A DNA stretch of 64,000 nt from Pedobacter sp. PF22-3 (GCF_026239555.1 NZ_JAPIVP010000004.1:310001-374000), one strand, 5' to 3'. Shown: positions 26,712-35,695, numbered from the stretch's first letter. Translations and numbers: made by a program. The notes: a model not told the origin generated them from the sequence alone.

Positions 26712-29111
26712 TTATTTCCTAATTTCTGCACCAGCTTGTGCCGTTAAATTCGCGATTAATTTCTGCATGGTATGCTCAATCTGCTTATCTGTCAAGGTTT
26801 GTTCCTCATCCTGCAAAATAAAATTCAAAGCATACGATTTTTTTCCCTCTGGCAATTTATCACCAACATATACATCGAACACACCAACTTCCTTGATCAG
26901 CTTTTTATCAGTTTTAAAAGCAATGCCCTTCAAAGTATCGAAAGTTACATTTTGATCTATCAATAAAGAAAGATCGCGGCGAACCTGCGGATATTTAGCA
27001 ACATCTTTGTGCACGATTTTATTTTTCCTTACAATATCCAACATAACAGCCCAATTAAAATCAGCATAAAATACTTCAGCATTTACATCAGCCACTTTAC
27101 GATCGGCCTTTGAAACAGCACCAAAACTTACAAGGGCTTTGTCTCCACGGAAATATTTAATTCCGTAAGCAAAGTTTTCGTCGTTCAAAACTTCAGATTG
27201 ATAACTTGCAATACCTAAACGCGATATAATGGCATCAACCGCTGATTTTAAATTATAAAAAGTTGCTGATTTGGCATTGTGGTTCCATTGCTCACTTTGT
27301 TTAGCGCCAGAAATCAATAATAATAACCTTGGGCGCTCAACATATTGCTCATTAATTAAATGATAGGTTTTACCAAACTCGTAAAACTTCACATCTGCAT
27401 TTTTACGGTTCTGGTTGTAAGCTACACTTTCTAAAGCCGGCATCAATAAATTCTGGCGCATTACATTTAAATCGCTGCTTAATGGATTTAAAATAAATAC
27501 GGCTTCGTCTAAATTTTTCGAATAGGCCGATTTGGTTAAAGAATTGCACATAATCTCTGCATAACCATTAGCGGCAAGCATATCTGCAATTACGTTATGT
27601 GTATTTTCCTTTTCAGGCTTAATGCTGTAAGAAAGTGATGCATTTACCTTTGAAGGAATTTCGATATTGTTATAACCGTAAATACGCAATACCTCTTCAG
27701 TAATATCGCATTCGCGGGTTACATCCACTTTAAATGATGGCACCCTTAAAGCTAAGGTATCATCAGAAGTATTGGTTGCCGAAATGCCTAAAGCGGTAAT
27801 AATGTGTTTAATTTCGGCGGAAGGAATATTTGCGCCAATTAATTTATTGATATTGGTATAACTTACTTCAAACTCAAACGGCTTGATGTGGCTTGGATAA
27901 ATATCAGCAACTGAAGAAGAAATTTCACCACCAGCTAATTCTTTAATCAACAGGGCAGCATATTTTAATGCTGTTACCGTAATCTCCGGATCGGTACCAC
28001 GCTCGTAACGGAAAGAGGCATCGGTTTTTAAACCATGTCTTTTTGAAGTTTTACGAACAGAAACTGAATTGAAATAAGCGCTTTCCAGGAAAACATTTTG
28101 CGTATTGGCATCAACACCAGAAGATTTTCCACCAAAAACCCCTGCTATACACATTGGCGCTTCAGCATTACAGATCATTAAATCATCTGCACTTAGCTTC
28201 CGCTCTACATCATCAAGGGTCACAAAAGGTGTTCCTTCGGCAACTTTTTTTACGATTACTTTTCCACCCGTAATTTTATCGGCATCGAAAGCATGTAAAG
28301 GTTGCCCTAAACCATGAAGCACATAATTGGTGATATCAACAATGTTATTGATCGGACGTAAACCGATCACCTTTAATTTATCTTTTAACCACTCTGGCGA
28401 TTCTTTTACGGTAACGCCCGAGATGGTAATGCTACTATATCGTGGGCAAGCTTCCAAATCTTCTACTTCTACAGGGATAACCAGGTTTTCGTTGTCCGTT
28501 TTGAATGCAGAAAGATCGGGCATTTCGTATTCACTCCTGAAATAAGCAGCTAAATCTCTCGCCACGCCTAAATGTGAAGCCGCATCGGCACGGTTGGGTG
28601 TTAATCCGATTTCGAAAACAAAATCATCTTCCATTTTGAAATGATCTTTCGCACGGATCCCAACTTCTGTATCCTCAGCAAGGATCATAATTCCATCATG
28701 CGATTTGCCTAAACCAATTTCATCTTCGGCACAGATCATTCCCTGCGAAAGTTCACCCCTTATTTTTGATTCTTTTATCTTAAAAGGTTCTCCATCTAAA
28801 GGGTATACCGTTGTACCCACTACAGCCACTACAACTTTTTGGCCAGCCCCTACATTTGGTGCACCGCAAACAATCTGAAGATTTTCTTTTCCGCCAACAT
28901 TTACTGTTGTAATCCGTAAACGGTCGGCGTTGGGATGTTGAACACAGGTTAATACTTCGCCGATAACCAAGCCCTCTAAACCGCCCAGAACAGGCTGCAC
29001 TTGTTCTACACTTTCTACTTCCAAACCAACATTGGTAAGGATTAAAGAAAGCTCCTGAGGGGTTTTATCAATTTGTACGAATTGTTTTAACCAGTTATAT
29101 GATATTTTCAT
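26712..29111 (-). CDS. pheT: Phenylalanyl-tRNA synthetase, beta subunit
   Basis: The beta chain of the alpha2-beta2 enzyme charges tRNA-Phe. The 799 residues contain the tRNA-binding OB domain (about 40-150, with QHPNADRLRITTVNVGGKE), the editing B3/B4 domain (GLRPINNIVDITNYVLHGLG), the B5 domain, the catalytic-like core and the anticodon-binding FDX-ACB domain at the end (KYPQVRRDLSLLIDQNVTFD). Full length. pheS is not adjacent, which is common in this phylum. Confidence 0.98.
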   Translation of the reverse strand: MKISYNWLKQFVQIDKTPQELSLILTNVGLEVESVEQVQPVLGGLEGLVIGEVLTCVQHPNADRLRITTVNVGGKENLQIVCGAPNVGAGQKVVVAVVGTTVYPLDGEPFKIKESKIRGELSQGMICAEDEIGLGKSHDGIMILAEDTEVGIRAKDHFKMEDDFVFEIGLTPNRADAASHLGVARDLAAYFRSEYEMPDLSAFKTDNENLVIPVEVEDLEACPRYSSITISGVTVKESPEWLKDKLKVIGLRPINNIVDITNYVLHGLGQPLHAFDADKITGGKVIVKKVAEGTPFVTLDDVERKLSADDLMICNAEAPMCIAGVFGGKSSGVDANTQNVFLESAYFNSVSVRKTSKRHGLKTDASFRYERGTDPEITVTALKYAALLIKELAGGEISSSVADIYPSHIKPFEFEVSYTNINKLIGANIPSAEIKHIITALGISATNTSDDTLALRVPSFKVDVTRECDITEEVLRIYGYNNIEIPSKVNASLSYSIKPEKENTHNVIADMLAANGYAEIMCNSLTKSAYSKNLDEAVFILNPLSSDLNVMRQNLLMPALESVAYNQNRKNADVKFYEFGKTYHLINEQYVERPRLLLLISGAKQSEQWNHNAKSATFYNLKSAVDAIISRLGIASYQSEVLNDENFAYGIKYFRGDKALVSFGAVSKADRKVADVNAEVFYADFNWAVMLDIVRKNKIVHKDVAKYPQVRRDLSLLIDQNVTFDTLKGIAFKTDKKLIKEVGVFDVYVGDKLPEGKKSYALNFILQDEEQTLTDKQIEHTMQKLIANLTAQAGAEIRK

Positions 29112-29115
29112 CTAT

Positions 29116-29291
29116 TGAGATTTGAGATTCGAGACCTTAGATTTGAGACTCATGAGCGCTAAAATCCTGGTTCAAGAATTATAAAACGCAAAGATATTAT
29201 TTAAAGGTCAAAGGAGAAAGTTAAATTATTTAGATTTGAGATTCCAGACATGAGATTAGAGACTTACGAAAGCTAAAAACTCCAGTTCAAA
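29116..29291. repeat. Two diverged copies of a GAGATTTGAGATT word repeat
   Basis: About 60 bases at 29116-29174 (TTGAGATTTGAGATT-like, then GAGCGCTAAAATCC..GTTCAAG) recur in diverged form at 29229-29291 (TAGATTTGAGATTCCAGAC, then AAGCTAAAAACTCCAGTTCAA). It lies between the end of the radical SAM operon and pheT. The -7 word of pheT (TATCTTTG on the minus strand, 29189-29196) sits between the two copies. Confidence 0.65.
29189..29196 (-). promoter_or_regulatory. -7 promoter element of pheT
   Basis: TATCTTTG on the minus strand matches TAnnTTTG. It would give a leader of about 70 nt. The -33 word is not at the ideal distance. Confidence 0.4.
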
Positions 29292-29307
29292 CACACCGTA
29301 TAAATGA

Positions 29308-29502
29308 CTAATTGCGAATATTCAGATTGGATAGAATGACCGCACATGCCCCTGCTCCTATTACCAGCATAATCACTGAAGCAATAACCAATTTAAGTCC
29401 TGGCTTAACAGGTTGATTTTTAGCTGCTTTTACAATAATTTGAATGATACCAATTGTAAATAACAATCCGACAATTACCCAGTATACAATAAAAAGTTCC
29501 AT
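29308..29502 (-). CDS. Small two-span membrane protein (tandem copy 2)
   Basis: 64 residues with two membrane segments (VYWVIVGLLFTIGIIQIIV and LVIASVIMLVIGAGACAVIL) separated by a short basic loop (KAAKNQPVKPGLK). It is clearly related to the gene 14 bases upstream, which shares the loop pattern with PVKPGLKL and the end GACAV. It is the last gene of the radical SAM/Lgt-like operon. No family name is known to me. Confidence 0.75.
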   Translation of the reverse strand: MELFIVYWVIVGLLFTIGIIQIIVKAAKNQPVKPGLKLVIASVIMLVIGAGACAVILSNLNIRN

Positions 29503-29516
29503 GATTTATTTTGAAA

Positions 29517-29708
29517 TTAACTGTTGGCGAGTAATACTGCACAGGCACCAAAACCGATTACCACCATAATTACCGAAATAATAAGCAATTTTAGGCCGGG
29601 CTTTACCGGTTCGTTCCTGGATGATTTAATAATAATCTGAATAATCCCCACAACAAAAAGTACGATTGCAGTAAGGCAATAGATCACAAATAAGCCAAAT
29701 AAACCCAT
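29517..29708 (-). CDS. Small two-span membrane protein (tandem copy 1)
   Basis: 63 residues, two membrane segments (FVIYCLTAIVLFVVGIIQII and LLIISVIMVVIGFGACAVLL) around the loop KSSRNEPVKPGLK. It begins one base after the stop of the radical SAM gene, so translation is probably coupled. Together with its paralogue it may form a membrane partner of the enzymes upstream; this is inference from the operon only. Confidence 0.75.
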   Translation of the reverse strand: MGLFGLFVIYCLTAIVLFVVGIIQIIIKSSRNEPVKPGLKLLIISVIMVVIGFGACAVLLANS

Positions 29709-29709
29709 A

Positions 29710-31104
29710 TTAGTTCATATTTAATTTTTCCCTGATCAGATCTATTTTATTGTCTCGGTAAAAAATATTCATGGTTTCGAAAGGCACCATTTTATATTTA
29801 TCGCTTACAATGTGTACACATGATTTTTTAACTGCACGCACATCAAAGTCCAGCGGATCCATAAAATTCATGATAATGATCCGAAATAAATTATCGTAAC
29901 TTAAACTATCTGATTTTACCCTGGGCAGGCAGCACATCAATTCTCCAAAAGTATCTTCTGCACAATCAACAGAAACACCTGTACTAAACAGATTGAGCAT
30001 ATGTTCTTTCAATTTTTCATCATGTTCGAAAACGATTGTATTTTTTGAATTGTTGAGCAAATCTTCAGGATTGATCAGATGCGTCATCGGAATCACCTCG
30101 TCACCGATTTTTAAAGCATAGGCCATACATAATGCATCGGGATTGCATGGCACAGGAATTAAATCTTGCGGCGTAAAAGTTGGGTATTGCTCATAAATCT
30201 TTCTGCGCACTTCGGTTAAGGTAATTCTTCCCTGCTGATCGTTATAATCATCATTTCTTCCGGCAACCTGGGTAGGCTGGAAAGTAACACCACGAACACA
30301 TTTCTGTTTAAGCGCATAGTCTAAAATATCGCCAATCTCATGATCATTCAACCCATTTTGCAAGGTTACCACCAAAGTAGTAGATACATTAAACTGATTT
30401 AAATGATCGATAGCCTTTCTTCGCACTTCGGTAAGATCTTCGCCTCTTAGCTTTGTTAATACTTCAGCGCTGAAGCTATCAAACTGCAGGTAGATTTCAA
30501 AATCAGGCATGTAAGTTGCCAATTTTTCCACAAAATTAATATCCTTGGCAATCCTGATACCATTGGTATTCACCATTAAGTGTTTAATGGGTTTAGTTTT
30601 GGCAAGGTCTAAAATTTTAAAAAATTCAGGATGCACAGTTGGTTCCCCGCCTGAGAGCTGTACCACATCGGGCTCACCTTCGTTGGCCACAACAACATCC
30701 ATCATGCGCTCTATTTCTGCCAAAGTTCTGTGCCTGCCGTAACTAGGTGACGACATAGCATAACAGGTTGGACAGGCCAGGTTGCAACGATCAGTAACCT
30801 CTATTACCGTTAAACAAGAATGCTGTTCGTGATCGGTACACAAGCCACAATCATAAGGACAACCGTAATGCACTTTGGTATTAAACTTAAGGGGCATTTC
30901 CGATTGTTTATTGTAATTCCTGATCTGTTTGTAATATTCAACATCATCGGCAATCATCACTTTACTATCACCGTGTGTTCTGCAGTTTTTCAACATAAAC
31001 ACTTTAGCATCCTGAAAAACAATCTTCGCATCGCAAAGCTGCAAACACTCCGGACAAAGACTTTTGGTATAATCGTAGTATATATAATCTCTGGTATTGG
31101 CCAT
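29710..31104 (-). CDS. Radical SAM protein resembling tetraether lipid synthase (Tes-like)
   Basis: 464 residues, cysteine-rich. The radical SAM cluster motif is at Cys107, 111 and 114 (DRCNLACPTCYA), with SGGEPTVHP at 151-159. An N-terminal four-Cys site (Cys17, 20, 24, 41; CPECLQLC and KNCRTHG) could bind a rubredoxin-like metal. Cys82, 86, 89 and 97 (GCPYDCGLCTDHEQHSC) and C-terminal Cys320, 326, 381, 391, 392 and 429 could hold extra clusters. This layout resembles archaeal Tes (MJ0619), which joins lipid chain ends. It follows an Lgt-like gene by five bases and may act on membrane lipids. The substrate is unknown. Confidence 0.75.
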   Translation of the reverse strand: MANTRDYIYYDYTKSLCPECLQLCDAKIVFQDAKVFMLKNCRTHGDSKVMIADDVEYYKQIRNYNKQSEMPLKFNTKVHYGCPYDCGLCTDHEQHSCLTVIEVTDRCNLACPTCYAMSSPSYGRHRTLAEIERMMDVVVANEGEPDVVQLSGGEPTVHPEFFKILDLAKTKPIKHLMVNTNGIRIAKDINFVEKLATYMPDFEIYLQFDSFSAEVLTKLRGEDLTEVRRKAIDHLNQFNVSTTLVVTLQNGLNDHEIGDILDYALKQKCVRGVTFQPTQVAGRNDDYNDQQGRITLTEVRRKIYEQYPTFTPQDLIPVPCNPDALCMAYALKIGDEVIPMTHLINPEDLLNNSKNTIVFEHDEKLKEHMLNLFSTGVSVDCAEDTFGELMCCLPRVKSDSLSYDNLFRIIIMNFMDPLDFDVRAVKKSCVHIVSDKYKMVPFETMNIFYRDNKIDLIREKLNMN

Positions 31105-31109
31105 AATGT

Positions 31110-31874
31110 TTACTGCTTATTTAAAATCTGTTTCGAAATTCTGATGATGAATCTATAATAATAAATAAAAATAAACAATGCAGACCAATGAATACTGCTT
31201 AAATTTAAAAATAATGACTGGTAAGGCTTAATAAATTCGATTAAGAAGCGAAATAGAAAATACAAAACCATAAATAGCTTAAACTGATCGCCGTTAATTA
31301 GCTCCTTATGTTTTAAGCTATTGAAAAAGAAAATCAAAAGCATGAGATAAATCATTTCGTAGAGCATGATGGGATGCCGAAGTACACCATCGCCCAGATC
31401 CATGCCCATAAAAAAATGCGTAGGGACACCATAGGTGGGCTCGTCGATCCCCATTGAGAAGCAGCCGATGCGGCCTATAATCAATGCTACTAAAATCGGG
31501 ATAACATAAACATCTCCGGAGGCAATATTTACGCCTATTATCTTTTTAATCAATTCGACACCAAATAAGCCACCAAGCAAACCGCCGACAATGGTTTTAC
31601 TTTGATAAAGAACCGAAAAACTAAGATGATGGAGCACCTGAGGTGTTTCGAGTACCGCGATTACCCGCGAACCGATCAGGGCGCCAAGCATAGCCCCCAA
31701 CATGATCCAAAGCCTGTTTTCGTCTGATATCGGATCTACAATTCCCTTTTTATAATAGTAATATAACCTTACACCAATTATAAAGGCCAGGGTTTCGAAA
31801 ATATAATGATAATGGTATTGATGACCAAGAAGCTCGAATTGAAAAGGAAATGGCGATACGGATTTTAACAGCAT
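31110..31874 (-). CDS. Lgt-like membrane protein (prolipoprotein diacylglyceryl transferase family)
   Basis: 254 residues with about seven membrane segments. Family features are visible: the His/Tyr-rich start, SKTIVGGLLGGLFGVELIK, GRIGCFSMGIDEPTYG (where true Lgt has GRIGNF and a nearby Glu), RHPIMLYEMIY, and a final segment. Lgt transfers diacylglycerol from phosphatidylglycerol to lipoprotein cysteines. The altered core (Cys for Asn) and the operon with a Tes-like radical SAM enzyme suggest a specialised paralogue acting on another lipid step. Whether it keeps Lgt activity cannot be told. Gaps of three and five bases join it to its neighbours. Confidence 0.8.
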   Translation of the reverse strand: MLLKSVSPFPFQFELLGHQYHYHYIFETLAFIIGVRLYYYYKKGIVDPISDENRLWIMLGAMLGALIGSRVIAVLETPQVLHHLSFSVLYQSKTIVGGLLGGLFGVELIKKIIGVNIASGDVYVIPILVALIIGRIGCFSMGIDEPTYGVPTHFFMGMDLGDGVLRHPIMLYEMIYLMLLIFFFNSLKHKELINGDQFKLFMVLYFLFRFLIEFIKPYQSLFLNLSSIHWSALFIFIYYYRFIIRISKQILNKQ

Positions 31875-31877
31875 TGA

Positions 31878-32714
31878 TTAAAAGAATAACCGGCAAAAAA
31901 CAGGTAAATGATCAGAATAATACCTTTTATCTTTGCTATCTGTTAATACGGCAAACTTTTGCACTTTAAAGCCTTTATTTACAAAAATATAATCAATCCG
32001 GTCTTTTAGGTCGCTGTCGAAGTGAAAACCATTAAAAGTACCAGAGGGCCCGTATGGAGGTTCTATAGAAATATCTTTCGCATCGATAAGGAAAGATTTG
32101 ATGGTAGTAATGGCCTCTGTTTCTGGCGTCACATTTAAATCACCGGTAAAAACAACTGGCAAATTTGGCGCTATCTGCTGTATCTTTTGCTTTAAAAGTT
32201 TAGCTGATTCAATTCTCGCTTTTACCCCAACATGATCGTAATGGGTATTAAAAACAATAAATTCTTTTTTATTTAGCTTATCATAAAGCTTTACCCAGCT
32301 ACACACACGGTTAAGCGCAGCATCCCATCCTTTTGAAGGTACGTCAGGCGTTTCTGATAACCAGAATGTTCCGCCATCTTTTTTAGTGAAACGGTCTTTA
32401 TCGAAATAAACAGCTGAAAACTCTCCTTTTCTTTTACCATCATCGCGTCCAACGCCTACCACATCAAAATTAGATTTTTCGAGCAGGGCGTCAAATTGTT
32501 CTGGTAAGGCTTCCTGCACGCAAAGAATATCGGCATCGTGAAATTTGACCAAAGCTTTTACATTGTCTTTTCGGTTTGGCCAGGCATTAACGCCGTCTGA
32601 TGCTACATTCAAGCGGATGTTATAGGTGATGATATTAATGGGAACAGCCTGTTTTTGAGCGAAAGCTGCAATGGTTAATAAAAGAAAAAGAGGAATGATT
32701 TTTAAAGTACGCAT
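31878..32714 (-). CDS. Secreted endonuclease/exonuclease/phosphatase (EEP) family protein
   Basis: 278 residues with a signal peptide (MRTLKIIPLFLLLTIAAFAQ). EEP motifs are in order: INIITYNIRLNV near residue 27, DADILCVQEALPEQ with the metal-binding Glu, NTHYDHVGVKARIESAKLL, VVFTGDLNVTPETEA, and YYSDHLPVFCRL at the end with the catalytic Asp-His. The family cleaves phosphodiesters in nucleic acids, phosphoinositides or sphingomyelin. Export and the lipid-type neighbours make a phospholipid or nucleotide substrate possible. It is the first gene of the operon that continues with the Lgt-like and radical SAM genes. Confidence 0.85.
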   Translation of the reverse strand: MRTLKIIPLFLLLTIAAFAQKQAVPINIITYNIRLNVASDGVNAWPNRKDNVKALVKFHDADILCVQEALPEQFDALLEKSNFDVVGVGRDDGKRKGEFSAVYFDKDRFTKKDGGTFWLSETPDVPSKGWDAALNRVCSWVKLYDKLNKKEFIVFNTHYDHVGVKARIESAKLLKQKIQQIAPNLPVVFTGDLNVTPETEAITTIKSFLIDAKDISIEPPYGPSGTFNGFHFDSDLKDRIDYIFVNKGFKVQKFAVLTDSKDKRYYSDHLPVFCRLFF

Positions 32715-32822
32715 AAATATAATTTAACTATTTTAATTCATACTGGTTGGCCAGTAACGCTTAATTTTAAGCCGCTATTATACTAATTTAATGCTAATTG
32801 TACTTTAACATCGAAATATCTT

Positions 32823-33521
32823 TTAAATTAAATCTTCATCTCTGTAACTATAATAGCGGTTGTTGGCAAAAATCAGATGATCAACCACGTATAGACTGAG
32901 CAAATTACCTGAAGCAACCATATCCCTGGTCAATTTATCGTCGCTTTCGCTAGGCTTTAAATTTCCTGAAGGATGATTATGCGCCAATACAATATTTGCG
33001 GCATTGTTTTCTAAAGCCGTTTTAAAAATAATTTTCGGGTCGGCTACCGTACCCGCCTGCCCGCCTTTACTGATCAAAAATTTTCCTATTACCCGGTTAG
33101 ACCTGTTTAGCAGTAATATCCAGAATTCCTCGTGGTTGAGATTAGCAAAGGTTTGATGTAAATATTTATACACATCTTTAGAAGTATTTACATGCGTAAT
33201 CACCTCTTCTGTAGTTTCCTTTCGTCGTAAGCCAAGCTCTAAAGCAGCGATAATGGTTAAGGCTTTGGCTTCTCCGATCCCTTTAAACCTCGAAAGTTCC
33301 ACAATGGAAGCTTTACCAAGTTTTGTTAAATTGTTATCGTAAAAAGATAAAATCCTTTTACTTAAATCTACAGCGGTTTCATTTTTGTTACCCGAGCCAA
33401 TTAAAATGGCAATCAGTTCGGCATCCGTTAAATGTCTTCTGCCGTGTAATAAAAGTTTTTCACGCGGGCGATCTTCTTCAGCCCATAACTTTATACCTAG
33501 CTTCTGTTCGTAGTTTTCCAT
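32823..33521 (-). CDS. radC: RadC family protein (JAB1/MPN-type)
   Basis: 232 residues. An N-terminal helix-hairpin-helix region (SRFKGIGEAKALTIIAALEL, about 70-95) is followed by the JAMM-type domain with AHNHPSGNLKPSESDDKLT near residue 185, whose His-His-Asp bind a metal. The name comes from an early DNA repair report that later proved to concern another gene; the true role is not settled. The length is typical. It follows rpsT and its terminator. Confidence 0.95.
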   Translation of the reverse strand: MENYEQKLGIKLWAEEDRPREKLLLHGRRHLTDAELIAILIGSGNKNETAVDLSKRILSFYDNNLTKLGKASIVELSRFKGIGEAKALTIIAALELGLRRKETTEEVITHVNTSKDVYKYLHQTFANLNHEEFWILLLNRSNRVIGKFLISKGGQAGTVADPKIIFKTALENNAANIVLAHNHPSGNLKPSESDDKLTRDMVASGNLLSLYVVDHLIFANNRYYSYRDEDLI

Positions 33522-33531
33522 TTTTTAAGAT

Positions 33532-33566
33532 AAAAAAAGGCATCCTAACTTATCGTTGGGATGCCT
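33532..33566 (-). terminator. Terminator after rpsT
   Basis: On the minus strand GGCATCC and GGATGCC form a stem around a 13-nt loop, followed by seven T. It lies 25 bases after rpsT. Confidence 0.9.
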
Positions 33567-33590
33567 TCCTAATATCGTAAAAAAAATGGC

Positions 33591-33845
33591 TTATTTTAAA
33601 CCGTTAACGAATTTCGTTAATTTTGATTTGTTGTTTGCCGCTTTGTTTTTGTGGATGATGTTCTTTTTAGCTAAACGATCTAACATAGAGATTACTTTAG
33701 GCAATAAATCTGATGCAGATTTTTTATCTTCTGCAGCACGTAATCTTTTAATAAAGGTACGCGTAGTTTTTGCCTGATATCTGTTACGTAAACGTTTTGT
33801 TGCGTTTGCTCTAATTCTTTTTAATGAAGATTTATGATTTGCCAT
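33591..33845 (-). CDS. rpsT: 30S ribosomal protein bS20
   Basis: bS20 is an early-binding helical protein of the small subunit. The 84 basic residues start MANHKSSLKRIRANATKRLR and continue RNRYQAKTTRTFIKRLRAAE, the family pattern, ending KSKLTKFVNGLK. It is a single-gene unit with a very good promoter and a terminator. Confidence 0.97.
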   Translation of the reverse strand: MANHKSSLKRIRANATKRLRNRYQAKTTRTFIKRLRAAEDKKSASDLLPKVISMLDRLAKKNIIHKNKAANNKSKLTKFVNGLK

Positions 33846-33893
33846 TTCTATTTAGCCTTTTATTTTTCTATTCGTTTCCTATAATTCGGGTTG

Positions 33894-33925
33894 CAAATAT
33901 AGGATTAATGTTTTTAAATTACAAA
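33894..33925 (-). promoter_or_regulatory. Promoter of rpsT
   Basis: On the minus strand TTTG, 20 bases, TATATTTG: both words and the spacing match the Bacteroidota consensus. The expected start near 33887 gives a leader of about 40 nt. Confidence 0.75.
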
Positions 33926-34061
33926 ACACTTTTAACTTTTTTTTCATTAAAACTTAACCCAGTTTTCGAGCAGTAAAAATAAGTTAAAATTATTCATTAA
34001 TAATACTTTAACATAATTGAATAAAAATTCCTTTCCATGGAGAAAACAGGCTTAAAAATAC

Positions 34062-34069
34062 TATTTTTG
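34062..34069 (+). promoter_or_regulatory. -7 promoter element of purN
   Basis: TATTTTTG matches TAnnTTTG. The transcript should start near 34076, about 10 bases before the GTG at 34086, and no -33 word is clear. Confidence 0.45.
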
Positions 34070-34085
34070 GGCAAAACGATTTTGA

Positions 34086-34664
34086 GTGAAAAAAAGAATA
34101 GCCATCTTTGCATCAGGTTCTGGCTCTAATGCCCAAAAGCTGATGGAGCATTTTAAGCGAAGTAATGAAATAGAAATATCTTTGGTATTGACCAACAATG
34201 CCGATGCATATGTATTACAGAGAGCCGATAATTTCGAAATTCCCACTCATATTTTCGATCGAAATGAATTCTATCAGACCGATGAGGTAGTAGATCTGCT
34301 CAAAAATCTTGAAATTGATTTTATTGTACTGGCTGGCTTCCTTTGGCTGATTCCTAAAAACCTGATCCACGCTTATCCAGGCAGAATTGTAAATATCCAC
34401 CCGGCAATCCTTCCAAAATTTGGCGGAAAGGGCATGTATGGCGACCATGTACATCAGGCGGTGATGGCTGCCGGCGAAGCCGAAGGCGGAATAACCATTC
34501 ATTATGTGAACGAAAATTATGATGAAGGTGAATACATTTACCAGGCCCGCTACAGGATAGACAAAAACGATAACCTGGAAATGGTAAAATTTAAGGGACA
34601 GCAGCTTGAACACCAGCATTATCCACGCATAGTAGAAAGCCTGGTCAAGAAAATCAGCAAATAG
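34086..34664 (+). CDS. purN: Phosphoribosylglycinamide formyltransferase
   Basis: PurN transfers a formyl group from 10-formyltetrahydrofolate to GAR in purine synthesis. The 192 residues start at GTG with KKRIAIFASGSGSNAQKLME (substrate loop) and contain NIHPAILPKFGGKGMYGDHV with the catalytic Asn and His, and HYVNENYDEGEYIYQ with the catalytic Asp. Full length. It is divergent from rpsT; purH lies 8 kb away. Confidence 0.96.
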   Translation: MKKRIAIFASGSGSNAQKLMEHFKRSNEIEISLVLTNNADAYVLQRADNFEIPTHIFDRNEFYQTDEVVDLLKNLEIDFIVLAGFLWLIPKNLIHAYPGRIVNIHPAILPKFGGKGMYGDHVHQAVMAAGEAEGGITIHYVNENYDEGEYIYQARYRIDKNDNLEMVKFKGQQLEHQHYPRIVESLVKKISK

Positions 34665-35333
34665 CTTCTTAAGTTAAAACATTCTTGTTGTAAGGTTGGA
34701 ATAAAAGCCTGCCATGCATGTTGCTGATTTATATATCTATAAATACCCAACAGAAACACTTATGCCTAATTTTGGGCAGCCTCCTCATTTCATATCATTC
34801 TTGTATTTACTGGTAATCAGAATTTTAATTTGCAACTAAAATCAGCTGGCAACAGTTGCTTTTTTGCTGGTCACTTTAAAATCCGATTTGCTTGCCATTT
34901 GCATTGAAAGCAAATCACACTTTTCTTTAAATTAAATCCTATAGCTTCATCTTCAATACAATCTGGATAAGCATGGTCGGTTTGATCCTGTTTTTTAAAC
35001 AGGCACAGACATCGGCTAATGCACCAATTTAATCAGTTTGCCCAATCAATTAAAACTAAACACAGCCACTTTAATGTTTAGCGCTTTTATATAAAACATT
35101 AACGAATGTAGACTCAATCATCCCGTATATCAATTCTCCCTTGTATCGGTGTTACTTTTTAAGGAAGTTTAATGTGGTTAAGCAATAACGCGTGCTTGCT
35201 TTTCCAAATCACCAACAAAATAGGCTGCTTTAATATATCTTTTGTAGACGTACAAATAATAGTTATAAAAGCCAATTAGCAAAAGCCCAAACGCCAGGGT
35301 AAGGTGGCGAGTTAATTAAGTTAAATTTTCATT
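34665..35333. other. Gene-free spacer upstream of the peptide cluster
   Basis: About 670 bases with no open frame above roughly 35 codons and no repeat. The promoter of the precursor genes should lie near its right end; TTTG at 35247-35250 is followed 19 bases later by TATAAAAG, a weak candidate only. Confidence 0.4.
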
Positions 35334-35537
35334 ATGAAAACAAAAAAAAGCTTATTCGAAAAAAAAATTGAGTTAAAAGATTGCCAAATAAACGGTGGCA
35401 AACTTGGCATTAGCAACCAAACTTCTGTAGCAGAAACAGGAACAAGAGAAAACCCTGACACCTGCACAGATATCGGTTTTGACCAACCTGGTTCTGGCTC
35501 ACCAATTGGTTACGACCCCATTTTTACAGACAAATAA
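35334..35537 (+). CDS. Grasp-with-spasm type peptide precursor 1
   Basis: 67 residues. The leader is lysine-rich and ends with Gly-Gly at residues 21-22 (SLFEKKIELKDCQINGG), the usual cut site of C39-peptidase exporters. The core starts KLGISNQTSVAETGTRE and is rich in Ser, Thr, Asp and Glu, with one Cys, and ends SPIGYDPIFTDK. Side-chain hydroxyls and carboxylates are what ATP-grasp enzymes of graspetide systems join. It lies first of three precursor genes, about 160 bases from the second. The product and its activity are unknown. Confidence 0.85.
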   Translation: MKTKKSLFEKKIELKDCQINGGKLGISNQTSVAETGTRENPDTCTDIGFDQPGSGSPIGYDPIFTDK

Positions 35538-35695
35538 TACCGTGTTATCTTAACTTTTAGAAATTTTCATGCTTAAATGTTAATGAATTAAGTGAGGATA
35601 ATAAAGTATGCCAAAGCTTTCACCATTACATTTAAGGTTTCATTTTTTTAAAGTTGTTGAACGAATTATAAAGTGTAAAATTTAATCAGAAAAAC

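Noticed and set aside
29189..29212. A full -33/-7 promoter for pheT
   Set aside because: The TTTG word is only 12 bases from the -7 word; only the -7 element is kept, with low confidence.
34665..35333. A fourth peptide precursor upstream of precursor 1
   Set aside because: Short frames exist (up to about 35 codons), but none has the lysine-rich Gly-Gly leader.
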